NCBI GenBank assembly: GCA_024305405.1
Contig: JAKNDB010000068.1
Span: forward strand, 1,358,501 to 1,422,500
Reading direction: 5' to 3'
Origin: Dirofilaria immitis
Taxonomy: Eukaryota > Nematoda > Chromadorea > Rhabditida > Onchocercidae
DNA length: 64,000 nt
Below, one piece after another: positions 23,786 through 36,982 of the stretch. Under the pieces are notes generated by a model, which ran no database searches, was not told the DNA's origin, and was given only the letters and a program-made list of their open reading frames with translations. A program made the translations under genes and the position numbers. The stretch's first letter is position 1, and the number at the start of each line of letters is the position of its first letter.

Positions 23786-25794
23786 TTGCACCTCGCTAAG
23801 CCAATGAATGCTATCATTGTGTTCATATTTCGAAAGAAAATTTCTTCAAGCTTCATTGGTAATTTTGTTATCAATGGAAATTAATTCATATATTTCGTTT
23901 TAAATATTGTTTAAAATTTGAACAAAATCATTTATAAAGTTTTATTTTAAAATTTTAGCTTAAAAACTAAATATCACTGTGCTAAATCATTTTAATCATA
24001 TTGTATCAAAAAAAAAAAAAGGTCGTACAATTTAATTTGAAATTAAAAATGATTTAAAAAAGAAAAAATTCATTTTGTTGCAAATCAAACATTAGTTGGC
24101 TAATAATTTTGATATATTTTTAAAATTCATCTTTAACAGTGCAATAAAAGAGCTGAATTTTCTTATGATATGTATTTAATTAAAATTAAAACGAATAATA
24201 ACATTCAAAATTGCAAATAATTTATTGTCAAATTTCCATCTATTCATATTTATGGCATTAATTAATTAAAATTTCGTATCATATTATTGCAAACAAATGT
24301 TAATTTTTATATAATTTATAACTTTCTAAAATAGCAATTATGCAAAATTAATTATTCAATTTAAAAATGATTGAAAGCATAAAAATAAAATAATCGATAT
24401 TCAATCAAATAATAGAATTTTTAATTTTCTTTATTTTCTAACAAAAAAGCCGAAAATTTTTGAAAATAATAAAAGAGAAATTTTCGCTCAATCAAATATT
24501 TCAATTATTTATTTATCATTAAATCAAATTAACATTGATTTATGACATTTGATATTATTGACTAAATATCGATTATCAATTTTTTTTATGGTATTCAATC
24601 ATTCAATGCTATTCAAATGAATGTTGCATGTTAAAATGATGATATGATGAGAATTTTGTTTATATTATAAAAGTTGTGAGCATAAATAATATTAGTAATT
24701 GTGATAGGATATATCTATATATATATGTGTCGAGAAATGAATTGAATTTATTTTATTTCATAATGCAAAAACGATGATTGGCATTATAGGTAAGGAAAGA
24801 TTTAAAGATAAAATTAAATTTGAGAATTATTACGCTTCATTTTTCTTCTTCTCCTTTCCTTTTCTCATTTTCAAAATTACCTTCTTAGTTTTTAGGATTT
24901 TTGCCTTTTTCTTTTGCATCAATTAAAAATATAGCAAACAAAACCTTAACTTACTTTTTATTAGTTTTTTTATTTTATCGAATGGAATATGAAATCATTC
25001 GAATTATCATTTCTGGTAATCTGTAGTAATCAGCTTAATTAAATGATCAATTTGCGTTAAACTTTTCATCCAATTAACTAAAAATTTTAAATCAGTTTTG
25101 AATTTAATCATTTATTTTATTTCGATGTAATATACATGAACTTTGATAATATACTTTTCATTTTATACATTGATGATTTTTGATAAAATTCCATTTTGCT
25201 TATTTACAATTTTTTTAGCAACGAAAAAATGTACAAATTTTGAATTAAGGAATTCCCGCAAATTTACTGATTAATAATTTTCCATTAATTTTTTCATGAA
25301 ATTATATCAATCAATTATTTTAATTAATTAAAATTTTCAGATAACAGATTAGCTATTTCGTCCTTTCAATAATTGATCGTTATTAAATAGACAATGCAAA
25401 AAACTTAAAACAACAAACAAGACGATTATATAGATATCTATGAATTTCGAAACGAACTTGCTTGATCATAATTGCAATCTTATCATTTATTAATAATATC
25501 AACCTGTGCGCTATACGAGATAAGTATACTATGATCAAAATTTTTATCAAAAAAAAAAAAAAATTTTAATGCATCATAAATTAACCTTCTTTCACATTCC
25601 AATGACATGAGGAAAAAAAACAAATTTTTTTAAAATCTTATAAAAATTAGTCAAGCATATTTCCTTACTTTTCACTTAAGGAATAATTTTTTTTAACCGT
25701 CAAAAATAACATCATTCCAGAAAAAAGGCCTATAGAATATTTTTTGGCTAAATTAAAACATCATTTAGCACCGTTTATAATTTGGCTTTTTATT

Positions 25795-25819
25795 CTCTCT
25801 CTCTCTCTCTCTCTCTCTC
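25795..25819. repeat. (TC)n microsatellite
   Basis: An uninterrupted dinucleotide run of about 12 TC units lies about 300 bp upstream of the glycosyltransferase start codon. Confidence 0.9.
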
Positions 25820-26117
25820 GAAGTAATGTATTTTGGTTTGTTGAAATTAGATTGTAAATTTCGAAGGGTAAAAAAAAATTTTGAAAATTTTTTATTTATC
25901 TCATTTCTTGCAACAATAATCAAATGTTAATTTTTTCTTTCCTTTACCTTTTATAGAATGACAATTTTGCTTTGAAGTTTAATTTAATTAATTAACTAAT
26001 ATAATTTACTAATTGATATTAATTGCCGCTTTTTTCAATTTTCAGAAAGAAAAATGAAATTGTAATTTGAACATACAAAAAAAAAAAAGTTTCGTTAATC
26101 ATTTTGTTCAATGAAGA

Positions 26118-29100
26118 ATGCAAAAAGTATTTGCAACATTTGTTTTTACAATATTATTATTTCTTTCTACAATTCTTATCATAAGTAAATTGGATGGTAT
26201 CAAAATGTATAATAATCAACCGTATGATAATAATATTTCACGGTTAGTAATATAATGATTTTTTTTTTTTCTTAGCAAAATGAAAAATTCTCGAAATAAT
26301 AGTAGCAGAAATTATTACATTTAATCAAACATTTCCTATTATTTGTTTTATCAGAAGAACTTCTTAATATGCTAAAATATGCTTTAAAAAAATTTCACTT
26401 AATCTGTTTTAGCGCCTTATATTAATTAAAAATTTTGAAAGTTTAATGAAAAACATAAAATACACATAGTGAAGAAGAAAAGAATTAAATATAAAATACC
26501 AAATATATTACTATATTTACATCTATATCAACCTATATTCAACGATTATTTATTTAAAATTATGTCGGGAATTATAAAAAAAAAAAAAAAAGATATTTTT
26601 ATAAAGAATTTACCGATAATGAATTTGCATATTTCATTAAAAATATATATTCAGTAAGCAGTTTTTTTTTTTTAATTAAGTATTGAAAAATAAAATGAAA
26701 TAGTTTTTCCATTCCACTTATGATTAGTTAGTACGATAAGTAGAGAAAATTATTTTTCTAATTATCATTGTCATCATTTAAACTATCATATTTTTATTAT
26801 TATCAATCGTAATTTTCAGTATATTATGATAACAATAAAATGTTTTGTCAATTCATAATCATATTACTGTTGTAATTGATATGATTATTGTTTCCATTTC
26901 TCATTATATCACTATATCTGATTTTAGATTTTATATTTACAAAAATTACTGCATTCTACCGTATATAAGTCATAGCGAAATGGAAAGTAATATGAATACA
27001 TTCGAAAGAATTACGCTAATTTCACATATCAGTTATAATTATTTAAATGCTAACATCTTAGAACAGGTGCTTATTTCATGATGATATTATTTAAATTCAA
27101 ATAAGATTTATATACTAATTATAGTTATAACGTTTTTTTAAACAAGATAAGGTTTGAAAAAAAATTACGAAATAATTTTATGCAAATTATTTAAAATTAT
27201 AACTTCAAATTCATAGAGCTAAAGTATTAATTTTAGATGTGATAATTTTAATAGAAAAATCAATTTCCATCATTCGAATTAAGAAAATTTTTTTAGATTT
27301 AAATATTGCTTAAAATTAAGTGAATAATAATTTGATTCAAACTTTAAGAACGTAAAATTTATCTGTTGATTATTTTAAAAAAAAAAAATGATGAATAGAT
27401 TTATTTGCTAAAATATTGCAGCTTGAATCATGGGATGGTCCGATAACATTAATGATAACAATACCATCAGCACATATTTATAAAAGAGTACGAAAAATTA
27501 AAGAAATGGCAAGAAAAAAAAATGATTTATTGCTATTTTTTTTTTTAAATCAAAATTTTAATCAGAATATTAATTGCATCATACGATGATTAGCTAATAT
27601 CAGTCAAATTTTTTTATATATTAGGATCAACCAAGATTAATTAAAATTTTATGCATACTAAAATAGGCTAAGATCAATTTGAAATTTTGTATACATATGC
27701 TAAAATTAATTAGAAATTAAGTAAAATTTTTTATATGCTAAGATTAACCAAGATCAATTAAAATTTTGTACATACTAACATTAGCTAAAATTAATTAAAA
27801 TTTTACAAAATTTTAGTTATTAAACTTTTAACAAGAAATTTATATATTACAGTTCTGATTCGTATAGGACCAAGTACTGTGATACTTTTTCGTTTTAATT
27901 TTAAAACATTTTATAATTTTAGCTATCATGTTTTCCATCGTATGTGCTCCAACGATTAAGTACTCATATTTTATTTCGCTCAAAAAATGGATGTAATAAA
28001 GAAATCGTTGAAAAATTGAATGAAATTAGTAATGATTGGAAATATCCAATTAATGTTGCACGAAATGTAGCACGAATGGTAAATTCAAAAAAAAAAATAT
28101 TTTTCATTTTCAAATAATTTTTCAATAAAATTTAATAATAAATTTTGAAATTTTTAGCCTACCATAATTGATATAATATAAACATTAAATACGCTGAAAT
28201 AATGAAATTAACGATATTATTAAGAAATTTTATAAAAAAAAAAAATATGACAAAAAAAATGATTGATAGAGAAAAATCGAGCATAGTGTTAAAAATTCGA
28301 CTTAATCAATTTTCTTTAAAATCATTATAAGTATTACTTTTTTCGTTTTTTAAAAATTTTCTTAATTTTGACTTTTTAGTTTGTAAGATCTAAATATGTG
28401 CTAATCAGCGATTCACAATTTATTTTTCCTGATGGATTTGAATCTCGAATGTGTGCATTAGCACGAAATTATTTGACACGTTATCCAAAAACCGCACTTG
28501 TTGTACGAATATTTGAAGTTAATGATACGATTAAAAAGTATGTCATAGATTTATTTGTATAAGTTTTTTTTTTTACGCGTGATAAATAGTTATTGATCAG
28601 AAACATTTTACATTCTATAAGTTATTTTAAGTTATTTTTATCGTGGAAAAGAAAAATTCAAATTACTATGGATTTCTATTATTGTTGAATAATCATTTGT
28701 TTTCGTCTTCCCGATTTAAAGACTTAAATTTTGTTATAATTTTTATTTAAACTTTTAAGATTAATTTAAATGGCTTAATTTAAATATTTTTAGAATGCCT
28801 CGTAATAAAGCAGAATTACGAGAATTATTTTTAAAGGATTAGCAATCGAATTTCATGCTCGATACAATATGGATGCTCATACCATACCACATCTCGATCA
28901 ATGGTTTAATACACGAGAGAATAAACAAGAAGTTCACATAAATTCTATCATAAAGTAATTAATTAATTAATTAGTTGCTATATTTACACTTATATATAGT
29001 TTTTTTTTTTCTTTTCCAAGAGAATAATATAGTACTAAATTAAACATACTATCGAACAAATTAATTCCAATCTACTTTAATATATCTTATATATTAATTC

Positions 29101-30869
29101 AAAAATTTCTTGTTAGTGATTTATTTTTCGTATTTTTTTTTCAGATTTTCAAAACATAGTTGGGAGCCACAATTTGTTTCCCTAAATACTATACCATTTC
29201 ATGACGAAAATTTCCCATTCTCATTACGTGATAATACAGTTCTTGTAAGTTAATTTCATTTATTTCAGCAATAATGATGAAAAAGAAAAAGGAAAATAAG
29301 CAAAATTGGAAAAGCAATAATAAAAGATAAAAATATCGTAAGAAAAATAAACAAAATTGGAAAAAGTAATAATAAAAGATAAAAAATACCGTAAGAAAAA
29401 TAAGCAAAATAATACCGTAAGAAAAATAAACAAAATTGGAAAAAGTAATAATAAAAGATAAAAAAAATTTTAAATAAATCATTTATTACCGTAAGAAAGA
29501 TAAACAAAATTGGAAAAAGTAATAATAAAAGATAAAAAATACCGTAAGAAAAATAAGCAAAATAATACCGTAAGAAAAATAAACAAAATTGGAAAAAGCA
29601 ATAATAAAAGATAAAAAAAAATTTTTAAATAAATCATTTATTACCGTAAGAAAGATAAACAAAATTGGAAAAAGCAATAATAAAAGATAAAAGAATTAGA
29701 AATTTTTCTAGATGAAAAAAATGATATGAAATAAAGTTTTAAAATTTTGCAACTTTTATTTTATCCTTAAACAAATATATATTAACCAAATTATTCCGTT
29801 AGCAGGATTTTTCTTTAATGCAGTTAATCTAAATTCGTTTCATAGAAATTTTTAATCATAATTATTAATTAATTATTTTTTTATATAAAAATTTTTATTA
29901 AATTAGATTTTTAAAAGTATTTTATTATCGAGAAACAATCAAATTCATTAAGCTATTTTCATTGCAATTGTTCGTTTTCTTCTCTAGTTTCTTCTTGATT
30001 ATTCGAGTAATGAAATAAATTTATGAAACAAAAGTAGGTAAACAATTTTATGATATAAAATATCTTTAATTATAAATATTAGCTGTTCGTCATATGACTT
30101 AGAATATATTACATAACCTTCATTTGTTATGTTGAGTTTTACTATCCAACAAATAATTATTATATTGGTAATTTCAATTCGATAAATCAATAGTTCAAAT
30201 CATTTCTTTGAACATTTAAAACTTCATTTAGCATGGTTCTTTAATTTTTCACATAAAATTTGTTTAGTTGATTGTTTGTTAAAGGCAATGAAATTTGAAT
30301 ATCACAACAAAATTGATAAATAATCTCTCATTTAACAATTATTCAACGATTGAATTGTTATGATTATTGAGTAATATAATTTTATCTTTAAGAAAAAAAA
30401 ACTTTATATTCAATTTCTTAAATTCCGCTTGTAAGATATATAAAGGTGAAACAAATATTAAAATGATTAACAAAGCATAAAATATAATTTGAAATAATAT
30501 TCAACAATAATCATTATTGTTCTAGAATAATCAATTTTTTTTCCCTCTTCTCTTTTTAGATATTATTTGATAATTTTAGAGTATTAATTGATAAATTTAT
30601 AACATGTTTTCTTTCAGCGTTGGGAAATGTGCCGTCAAAATTATACGTTTGCCTTGGTAAATGATTTATTTATGGTACATCGTGGTATCAAAACTATGCT
30701 CGATTTACCACTCACAAAAACACGTCAAAAACATTCTCGAGCACAATTTAACATTGCAATAAAACTTTTCAAACAACGTATGGATCATTATTATCCGGAA
30801 ACTAAAAATCCTGTCCAGAATTTGGTGCTTAACATTTTGAATTATATCCCGAATGATACTAAAATATAA
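26118..30869 (+). CDS. GT49 family glycosyltransferase (B4GAT1/iGnT-like, type II membrane)
   Basis: Eight exons: 26118-26242, 26928-27066, 27422-27487, 27923-28078, 28380-28537, 28794-28954, 29145-29244, 30618-30869; all phases agree, giving 385 residues, near the size of B4GAT1. Exon 1 encodes a short cytoplasmic tail and a signal anchor (VFATFVFTILLFLSTILIIS), as in Golgi enzymes. The catalytic region shows family hallmarks: ITLISHISYNYL, ESWDGPITLMITIP, YPINVARNVAR, SKYVLISDSQFIFP, the conserved WEPQFVSL and a C-terminal FMVHRGIK. Known members add glucuronic acid or GlcNAc to glycans such as that on dystroglycan. The acidic DxD of active members is DSQ here. One base is missing in exon 6 (about 28834, AAA run), giving a TAG, while the next frame continues perfectly. 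The family is certain; activity and acceptor are not. Confidence 0.9.
27590..27830. repeat. Degenerate tandem repeat in intron 3 of GT49 gene
   Basis: About four imperfect units carrying CTAAGATTAACCAAGATCAATT and AAAATTTTGTACATACTAA lie in the intron between exons 3 and 4. No conserved frame is present. Confidence 0.55.
29265..29695. repeat. Minisatellite in intron 7 of GT49 gene
   Basis: Units of roughly 50-75 bp built from ACCGTAAGAAAAATAAACAA, AATTGGAAAAAG and AATAATAAAAGATAAAA repeat about seven times. A longer composite unit (two short units plus a CATTTATTACCG segment) is itself duplicated. Each unit contains CCGTAAGAA, which resembles a splice donor. Open frames on the minus strand here are by-products of the repeat. 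Confidence 0.85.
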
Positions 30870-32384
30870 ATCCGAAGTGTGATTTCCGCGATGAATCTAA
30901 TATCACCATACTTTGAGTTTCAAACAAATATTCCTAAAATTACGAAATTTTTATAGAAATCCTAAAAAAGTATTCTTAAATAATTTTGTAGATACATGTA
31001 ATGTTTATTTCAGTTAATAATAAATGAAGTGCAATTATTGTATTATTGTTTGCAACTAATAATATTATCATTATTTTAATGACCGCAATAATAGAAAATT
31101 CTCAGTGTTGTCTTATTATTATATGAATTAATAAAAATTATAATATACAAAATTATAATATATACTGATTATAAATTATTTATTTGTTTGCTATAATGGA
31201 TTTGTGTCAAGTAATTAATACATGATTATTGTTTGCAAGTAATGAATGTTCATTTTTTTGTTTTCATCGAAATCTCAGAATTCTAAATTCTTTTCAGAAA
31301 ATTATTTATTTTTTTTTAACGAATAACATCTTGAGATAACGAAACCAAATTTAAATTTTAAAAATTGAAACAACAAATCATAATAATCGATTTTTGCATT
31401 CCTTAAAGATGTCAGCTTCTAAATTTTTTTGAATTCAAAAAAAAGAAATGTTAATTTATTGATTCTATAAATATATTAAAAAGCAAACTAGAAATAGCAT
31501 TTATTCTCACTTTTCGTATTAATCCCATATTTGTTATGGTTGTAGGATGAAATAACGTGATATATTGTTGTATATCATGATCAAATTTGATAAACATTGA
31601 ATAAAATTTTTATTTCCAAAAACCTAATAAATAATAGAAAATTAGAAAATAGCTGCGATTGACTAAAAAAATTTTAATGCTAATAAAATATGCATCAGTC
31701 GAACAACAACAATATTTACTCCATCATTACTGAGAACAAAAAAATATTGTACAGTGATAAAGGTGATAAAGACAACAACAATATTTATTCATTATTACTG
31801 AGAACAGAAAAATATTGTACAGTGATAAAGGTGATAAAAAGAAATAGAAGAAAATAACATACGATGAATAAATATCATTTGAAGTTAGCAAAAACGAAGT
31901 AAATAAAGTAAATATTATTTTTTCATTTTTTCAACTTCAAAAAAACGAAATTGACCGAGATTTTTAATGTTTATTTATTTTCACTTCATTTTGTTTGTTA
32001 TTTTTTTTTATGATGCAGTTAACGAAGGTACTGAAATCCGTAAGATGTTATAATTTGAATTATATTCTCAAAACTTATCAACCTTAATTCTATCTATTAA
32101 AAAAAAATATAATCTGCGAATATTCAGAATCAGATCCAACATGAAAAAGAAGAGTTTTTGAAGATAATAAAAGAAATATGTAGAAATGAGAAAATATAAA
32201 TCGTTTCAGTTCAAACCTTTATATTTATTGGAAGCTAAGATTTCGCATAAAGTTTATCATTTTTAAATTTATCACAATAGAATTCAGATTTTGTATGAAT
32301 TACTTCATCTCGGCCCGCAGAAGTAAATAAACGATTTAGTATCCCAAAAATTTATGAATGATTGAAGAAAGTTGACATTTTCAG
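30870..32384. other. Intergenic region between GT49 gene and next gene
   Basis: An AATAAA at 31019-31024, about 150 bp after the GT49 stop, is a plausible poly(A) signal. A 69-bp unit starting ACAACAACAATATTTA is duplicated in tandem at 31702-31771 and 31772-31838. The stretch ends with a TTTTCAG acceptor directly on the next start codon, the arrangement expected for SL trans-splicing. No exon was recognised in between. Confidence 0.6.
31702..31838. repeat. 69-bp tandem duplication
   Basis: Two adjacent copies (31702-31771, 31772-31838) share a start ACAACAACAATATTTA and an end ACAGTGATAAAGGTGATAAA, with only a few differences. Confidence 0.85.
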
Positions 32385-33314
32385 ATGTCAGAACATAATG
32401 ATGTTGCACAACAAATATTACTGCAAAGTATCCCTTTGATAGATCCGCTTTTGCAACAAATACCAGCAATTCAATTTTGCAAACGGTTACAATGTATAGA
32501 ATATTTGATTATGAACGGTTTGTCTTTTATCTTCTAAGTGTTATTTGAGCTAAACTTGCTTCTAAGTCGATTAAAAGTATTAATTTGAATTTATAGTAAT
32601 CTTTGAATTACATAAGTTCGATCAAAAAATTGTATTCTTGGCATTATACTTTTGTATCGTATATCATCAAGGAATCTCATCCTTAGATTTCCATTACATA
32701 ATAAATCTTTTGAATTGTTTTGGTTGGTTTAATTAGAATTCATTTAGCATACATCATCAAATGTGGACAATATTTGCCACAAGAAATATATCTTCCGTTC
32801 ATTTGTGCGGTATATGGCGCTGATTATCATTTATCAGAATGGTCAGATGAACAATTAAAAGATGTTATGATACTTCTTTCAAAACCAGCAGAAATATTAC
32901 TTCAGGACGATTTACCTAGTAATATTTCAATTAATGAAGTAAAAGAGGTTCGGATACCACAAATTGAACGTGCTATCAAAGCTATCAGAGCAGAAAAACT
33001 GAAGGTAAGAGCATCAATTATTTAATTCAATCACATAAGTATTCTAAATAGATCTAATCATCCTTACTGTATTTCCATTTTGCTTCATTCTTCTGTTCAT
33101 GAATATGTTCATTTATATGCATGTTCATCATATATTTGCGTAATATTTCATTTTGCAGAGATGTGATAAAATTATCACACGATTTCTCAAAGATATTTTC
33201 AACGCTATTTCTCAACCTGATTTACTCGAGGCTGTTCGAGAATTTCAAAAATTTTCTGATGATATAAACACCAGTAATATCGAATTGTATGGCTTGAATA
33301 TCCTACAATGTTGA
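32385..33314 (+). CDS. Uncharacterised three-exon protein, ~231 residues
   Basis: Exons are 32385-32517, 32597-33004 and 33159-33314. The start MSEHNDVAQQILL follows a TTTTCAG acceptor immediately, so a trans-spliced leader is likely. Splice phases agree across both introns, but exon 2 needs one T removed from the TTTT near 32708 to join FHYIINLLNC to RIHLAYIIKCGQYLPQEIY; the total is then exactly 232 codons with the stop. The product appears largely helical and soluble, with no signal peptide or clear membrane segment; acidic and aliphatic helices (EWSDEQLKDVMILL, EVRIPQIERAIKAI) and a C-terminal ISQPDLLEAVREFQKF. I do not recognise the family. An alternative is that 32737 begins a separate exon after an AATTAG acceptor, but the phase would not fit exon 1. 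Confidence 0.7.
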
Positions 33315-33704
33315 AACACAAGAAGTGTTAAATTATGGATATTACCTTTGTATTATAGATTCTCTACGAGAATCTCGATAAATGTGTATAAAGTTGTAGA
33401 GAGTAAATTTTGTTTACTATAAATGTAGCTTTTGTTTTCATGTTATGGTATCATAGAATTATTTCATTTTTTATCATTTCATTTTTTACTAAATTTAATT
33501 GACAGTATGTATTTTGATGATATGTATGAATCGTAATTGAATACTCGCGTGCTTATTCATACAATCATTTTCTATTATTGATAAACTGTTTTTCGATTAA
33601 CATCGTCGGATAACTTATCAAAGTTTTACACATTCTATTTCGAGTTTAATATTGAGTAGCAGCAGATTATAGTTGAAGAAATAAGTGATACTTGGTTTTT
33701 ATAG
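33315..33704. other. Intergenic spacer
   Basis: This is 3' flank of the preceding gene. AT-rich, with no clear AATAAA close to the stop and no exon recognised. Confidence 0.5.
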
Positions 33705-34723
33705 ATTTTGCATTTGAAAATCTTATCTATTGATCCAAGAAAAATTGATATTTTTATTATTAAATTTAATAAAAATCTTGTGGATGGTATTAATAGCCTA
33801 AATCTACGAGGATTGAAGTTCTACAAGACGGACAACAAATGCGGTGATTTATGGTTACTAATCTTATTTACATTACAATAAACATCCTTGTTTATACTAT
33901 TAAGAGTTGTATCATCCGAATGTTATTCTAACAACAAACAAAAAGAATTTTTATTTTTGTTTGTGCCTTCTCTGTTACCGAAACATATAGCTTTCAAAGT
34001 TTTCCCACTCAATTTGATAAATGAAAAATAATTGTAGTAGAAAGAAATGAACGAATATCGAAAATATTAATCAAATTAAATTTTAATCTTATCCAACATT
34101 TAAAAAACTTCAAACATAACAAAAGAAAAATCAAATGCTATTTGATTTTTTAATTGTTGTATATTAATAATCGATCATATCAATTTATCAAGATGCACTT
34201 TATTTTTAGCACTATCAATTATATCGTCGGCATCATTGTATAAGTATCCTCATGATTGAATCGCTAAACGATTGTTTTTGTTCTCGAAATTTCATTTTTG
34301 TTTCCGAAATATCAAAAATTTAAGAAGCAAAGCTGAAATAAATTAATTTAAACATACTTTACCAAAAAAGCTAGACCAACAATTTTACATTTAAATTTTC
34401 AATTGTGAAATTAATTTTCATATAAATTAATTTTCTATAAAACATATTTATATCGCTGCGAATTTTAAAGTATTTATTTCCATGTTAGACGATGTTTTCC
34501 TTTATCGTTTTCACTTTCAGCTTTCTTTAATTCTATGATATATTACGTGAATTGATCATTCAATTTTAGGCGAAAGGTAATCGCAAAAAATATTTCCAAT
34601 TTTCACTTTTCTGATCAAATTGATAAGAATTATTTGAAAGGATACAGATTTCTGAAACTATATGATGATCTCCGTGTTGCTAACAATAATAGCATGCCGA
34701 ATATACAAAACATTAATTGTTGA
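33705..34723 (+). other. Two exon-like open segments, unknown gene
   Basis: Segment 1 (33705-33881) follows TTTTTATAG and is open for 58 codons (ILHLKILSIDPRKIDIF ... DNKCGDLW). Segment 2 (34570-34723) follows AATTTTAG and is open for 50 codons (RKVIAKNISNFHFSDQ ... NSMPNIQNINC). A weak GTTACT donor at 33854 would join them in phase. Codon composition is more protein-like than the surroundings. They may be early exons of the gene ending at 36982 or remnants of a dead gene. No family is recognised, and I could not connect them to 36433 in phase. Confidence 0.3.
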
Positions 34724-36432
34724 GGCATTTTTCGCAATTGACATTTTAATAAAGCGAAGGATACTGAATTTAAATGTAAATATATTTAATGCATGAAATT
34801 AAATTCGATGAGCATTGAAAATATGATTTAAATCTTCAAAAACCTTAGCATTTCGCTAATCACAATTTGCTAATTCCATCACAAAATCAAAAATAAAAAC
34901 TAAGAAAATTTGTTGAAAGCATAGCGAATGTAAAATAATACACTGTCAGGTTTAAATTTGTTTATCTTTCAATAAAAATGAGTGAAAATAAATTTTTATT
35001 CTACTTAAATATCCTATCGTAAAGACAATTTTTTGTCTAAAATGTGACAGAAAATTTTTGCATTTGATTTGACAATTTTTGAAAATCGCTTGGAAACATC
35101 ATTTGGATGTTTTCATTATTTGTTGTTTTTTTAATTCGCGGCTTATCATAATCTGTCACTCTTATTACAACATTCATATGACATTGATTTGAAATTGATG
35201 TTGTAATAATTTAATTGGATGTAACATTGGTTTCTGATCAATTAAATTGTTTTCATGTTTTGATGATTGTGAATATCATTTATTTAAATTAACGTAATTA
35301 AAATATGATAATCGGCGCAATATTATGTTTTTTTTTGTAGCATTCGCCTGTCCTCTTATGCCGATAGTACGGAAATTTCTGTCTTCCAATTATCGATTAA
35401 TTAATATTAAATAATTTTTGTAATTCAAATGCCAAAATTTTTGATGGAATGGAACTTTACTGTCAAATTTGCTTCATATATTTGAGTTTGCTTCATGTAT
35501 TTGAGCAAATTTCAATAATGCACTTATTTGTTATACAAATCTAATTTCTTTCGTAATTTAAAACCTTATACACATCATTTTAGATATTTCAGTTGTATTC
35601 TTTTCAAAAATAATTTCATATTATAATTACGGTTTTGCAACATTTTTATGAAATTGATTAAATTCCATAAAAAAAAATGAAATTTTACAAATTAAAATAG
35701 CTATTAACCAATAACTTTGAACCGTATATTTTTCAATTCTTTTAATGTGTTAGAAAATAATCAAGTACGTCAGTCTTTTACTGATTACAAAATAAAAATT
35801 GAATTATCACACTAAAGTAATTTTATTGAAAATATTGACAATAATAATAATATTAACAAAAACAATTATTAATTTCATTCAATAATAAGCGTTACCAAAT
35901 TTTGTAATATTTCTTATTTCAATACTAAAATAATTAAGATCATCGATAGCATCCATAATATATAGCATCCACAATATTTTTATTAATTCTAATAATAAGT
36001 GGTCTCGTCTACCATTTCTGCAACGGAAAAATTATTAAATGTTGTAAGCAAAATAGTTTTGAAAAAAAGCGAGACAATTTGCAACTATAATTTTTCGTTG
36101 ATATAATCGTCAATGATTAGTTTCAAGAACCATATTATATCAGGTTATCAAGGACAATAAGATGACTCGTCTAATATTTTCATCGTTCAGATTGTTCCTA
36201 TTGATATTTTGAAAATATACGTATATTCAGTTCAAAAGAGAGATGAATGTGATCAAAATATATTGCATTTTATTTTTAGATTTATTGTGCTTTCTATAAA
36301 GTTATTTGATTTGTATTTAGTTTTTATGATTAGTTATTAATATGCGATGTTAAATTAATGAGATTTTCGTGCAAATCATAATTTTATCTATTAAATTATA
36401 CATTTGCATTAAATTCAAAATCTCTTTTTCAG
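34724..36432. other. AT-rich region, intron or intergenic
   Basis: No exon was recognised in this 1.7 kb. It could be an intron of the gene whose end is at 36982. Confidence 0.5.
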
Positions 36433-36982
36433 GTATCAATTACAAAAATTCGCCGAAGCAATGAAAACCACACCATTTTTTTATCCAACATATCACCATT
36501 ATTCTGCATTCTCAGCATACTTATATTATCGGCAATATCAGAAGTTGGTTAATTTCCAAGAATTTGCACAGTTATAATGATCGAAATAAAAAGACATATG
36601 AACGAATTATGGGTTTTCAATAAATTTTTAAGATAATGAAAGTTTATTTGCTCTTAGGGCAACGATTTAAACAATGAAGATGCTGTGAGGAATGAATTAA
36701 TTACCATTGATAGCATTGAAATGGCATGGCATGCCCGAAGATCATAGAAAATTGATCATGGCATTAATCTTTGGCAATCATATGAGCGAAGAATTTTTGC
36801 CGTGGAAGTAAATTTTCTTCAACTTTTCCTTTAAAATAATTATATTATTTTTCTTGCATCTTTAATAATCATTCTATTGCAGAAGTAACAGACCTCTTAC
36901 AATTATAATTAATAGAAATGCTACAAATGCTACTCTCGATGTAAAATATGTTGGCATTAAACCGATACGAGAAAGATCGTAA
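36433..36982 (+). CDS. 3' end of an unrecognised gene, three exons
   Basis: Exons 36433-36547 (after TTTTTCAG), 36658-36807 (after CTCTTAG) and 36883-36982 (after ATTGCAG) join in phase, with an aromatic-rich N-terminal part (PFFYPTYHHYSAFSAYLYY), an acidic middle (NDLNNEDAVRNELITIDSIE) and a C-terminal part with KLIMALIFGNHMSEEFLPW and LDVKYVGIKPIRERS before the stop. One surplus base (or two missing) near 36765, in the CATGCCCGAAG stretch, has to be corrected to keep the frame; without it the frame ends at TAG. An AATAAA at about 37004 supports a true gene end. The first exon enters in phase 2, so at least one more exon lies upstream. I do not recognise the family. Confidence 0.5.

Larger units (their letters stand above)
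21436..26117. other. AT-rich intergenic region upstream of GT49 gene
   Basis: No coding series was found. The stretch is dominated by A/T homopolymers. It contains a 39-bp tandem repeat at 23667-23785 and a (TC)n microsatellite at 25795-25819. The promoter of the downstream glycosyltransferase gene probably lies near its 3' end, but I cannot point to defined elements. Confidence 0.55.

Noticed and set aside
29189..29677. Minus-strand Phe/Leu-rich open frames
   Set aside because: They are translations of the intronic minisatellite of the GT49 gene.
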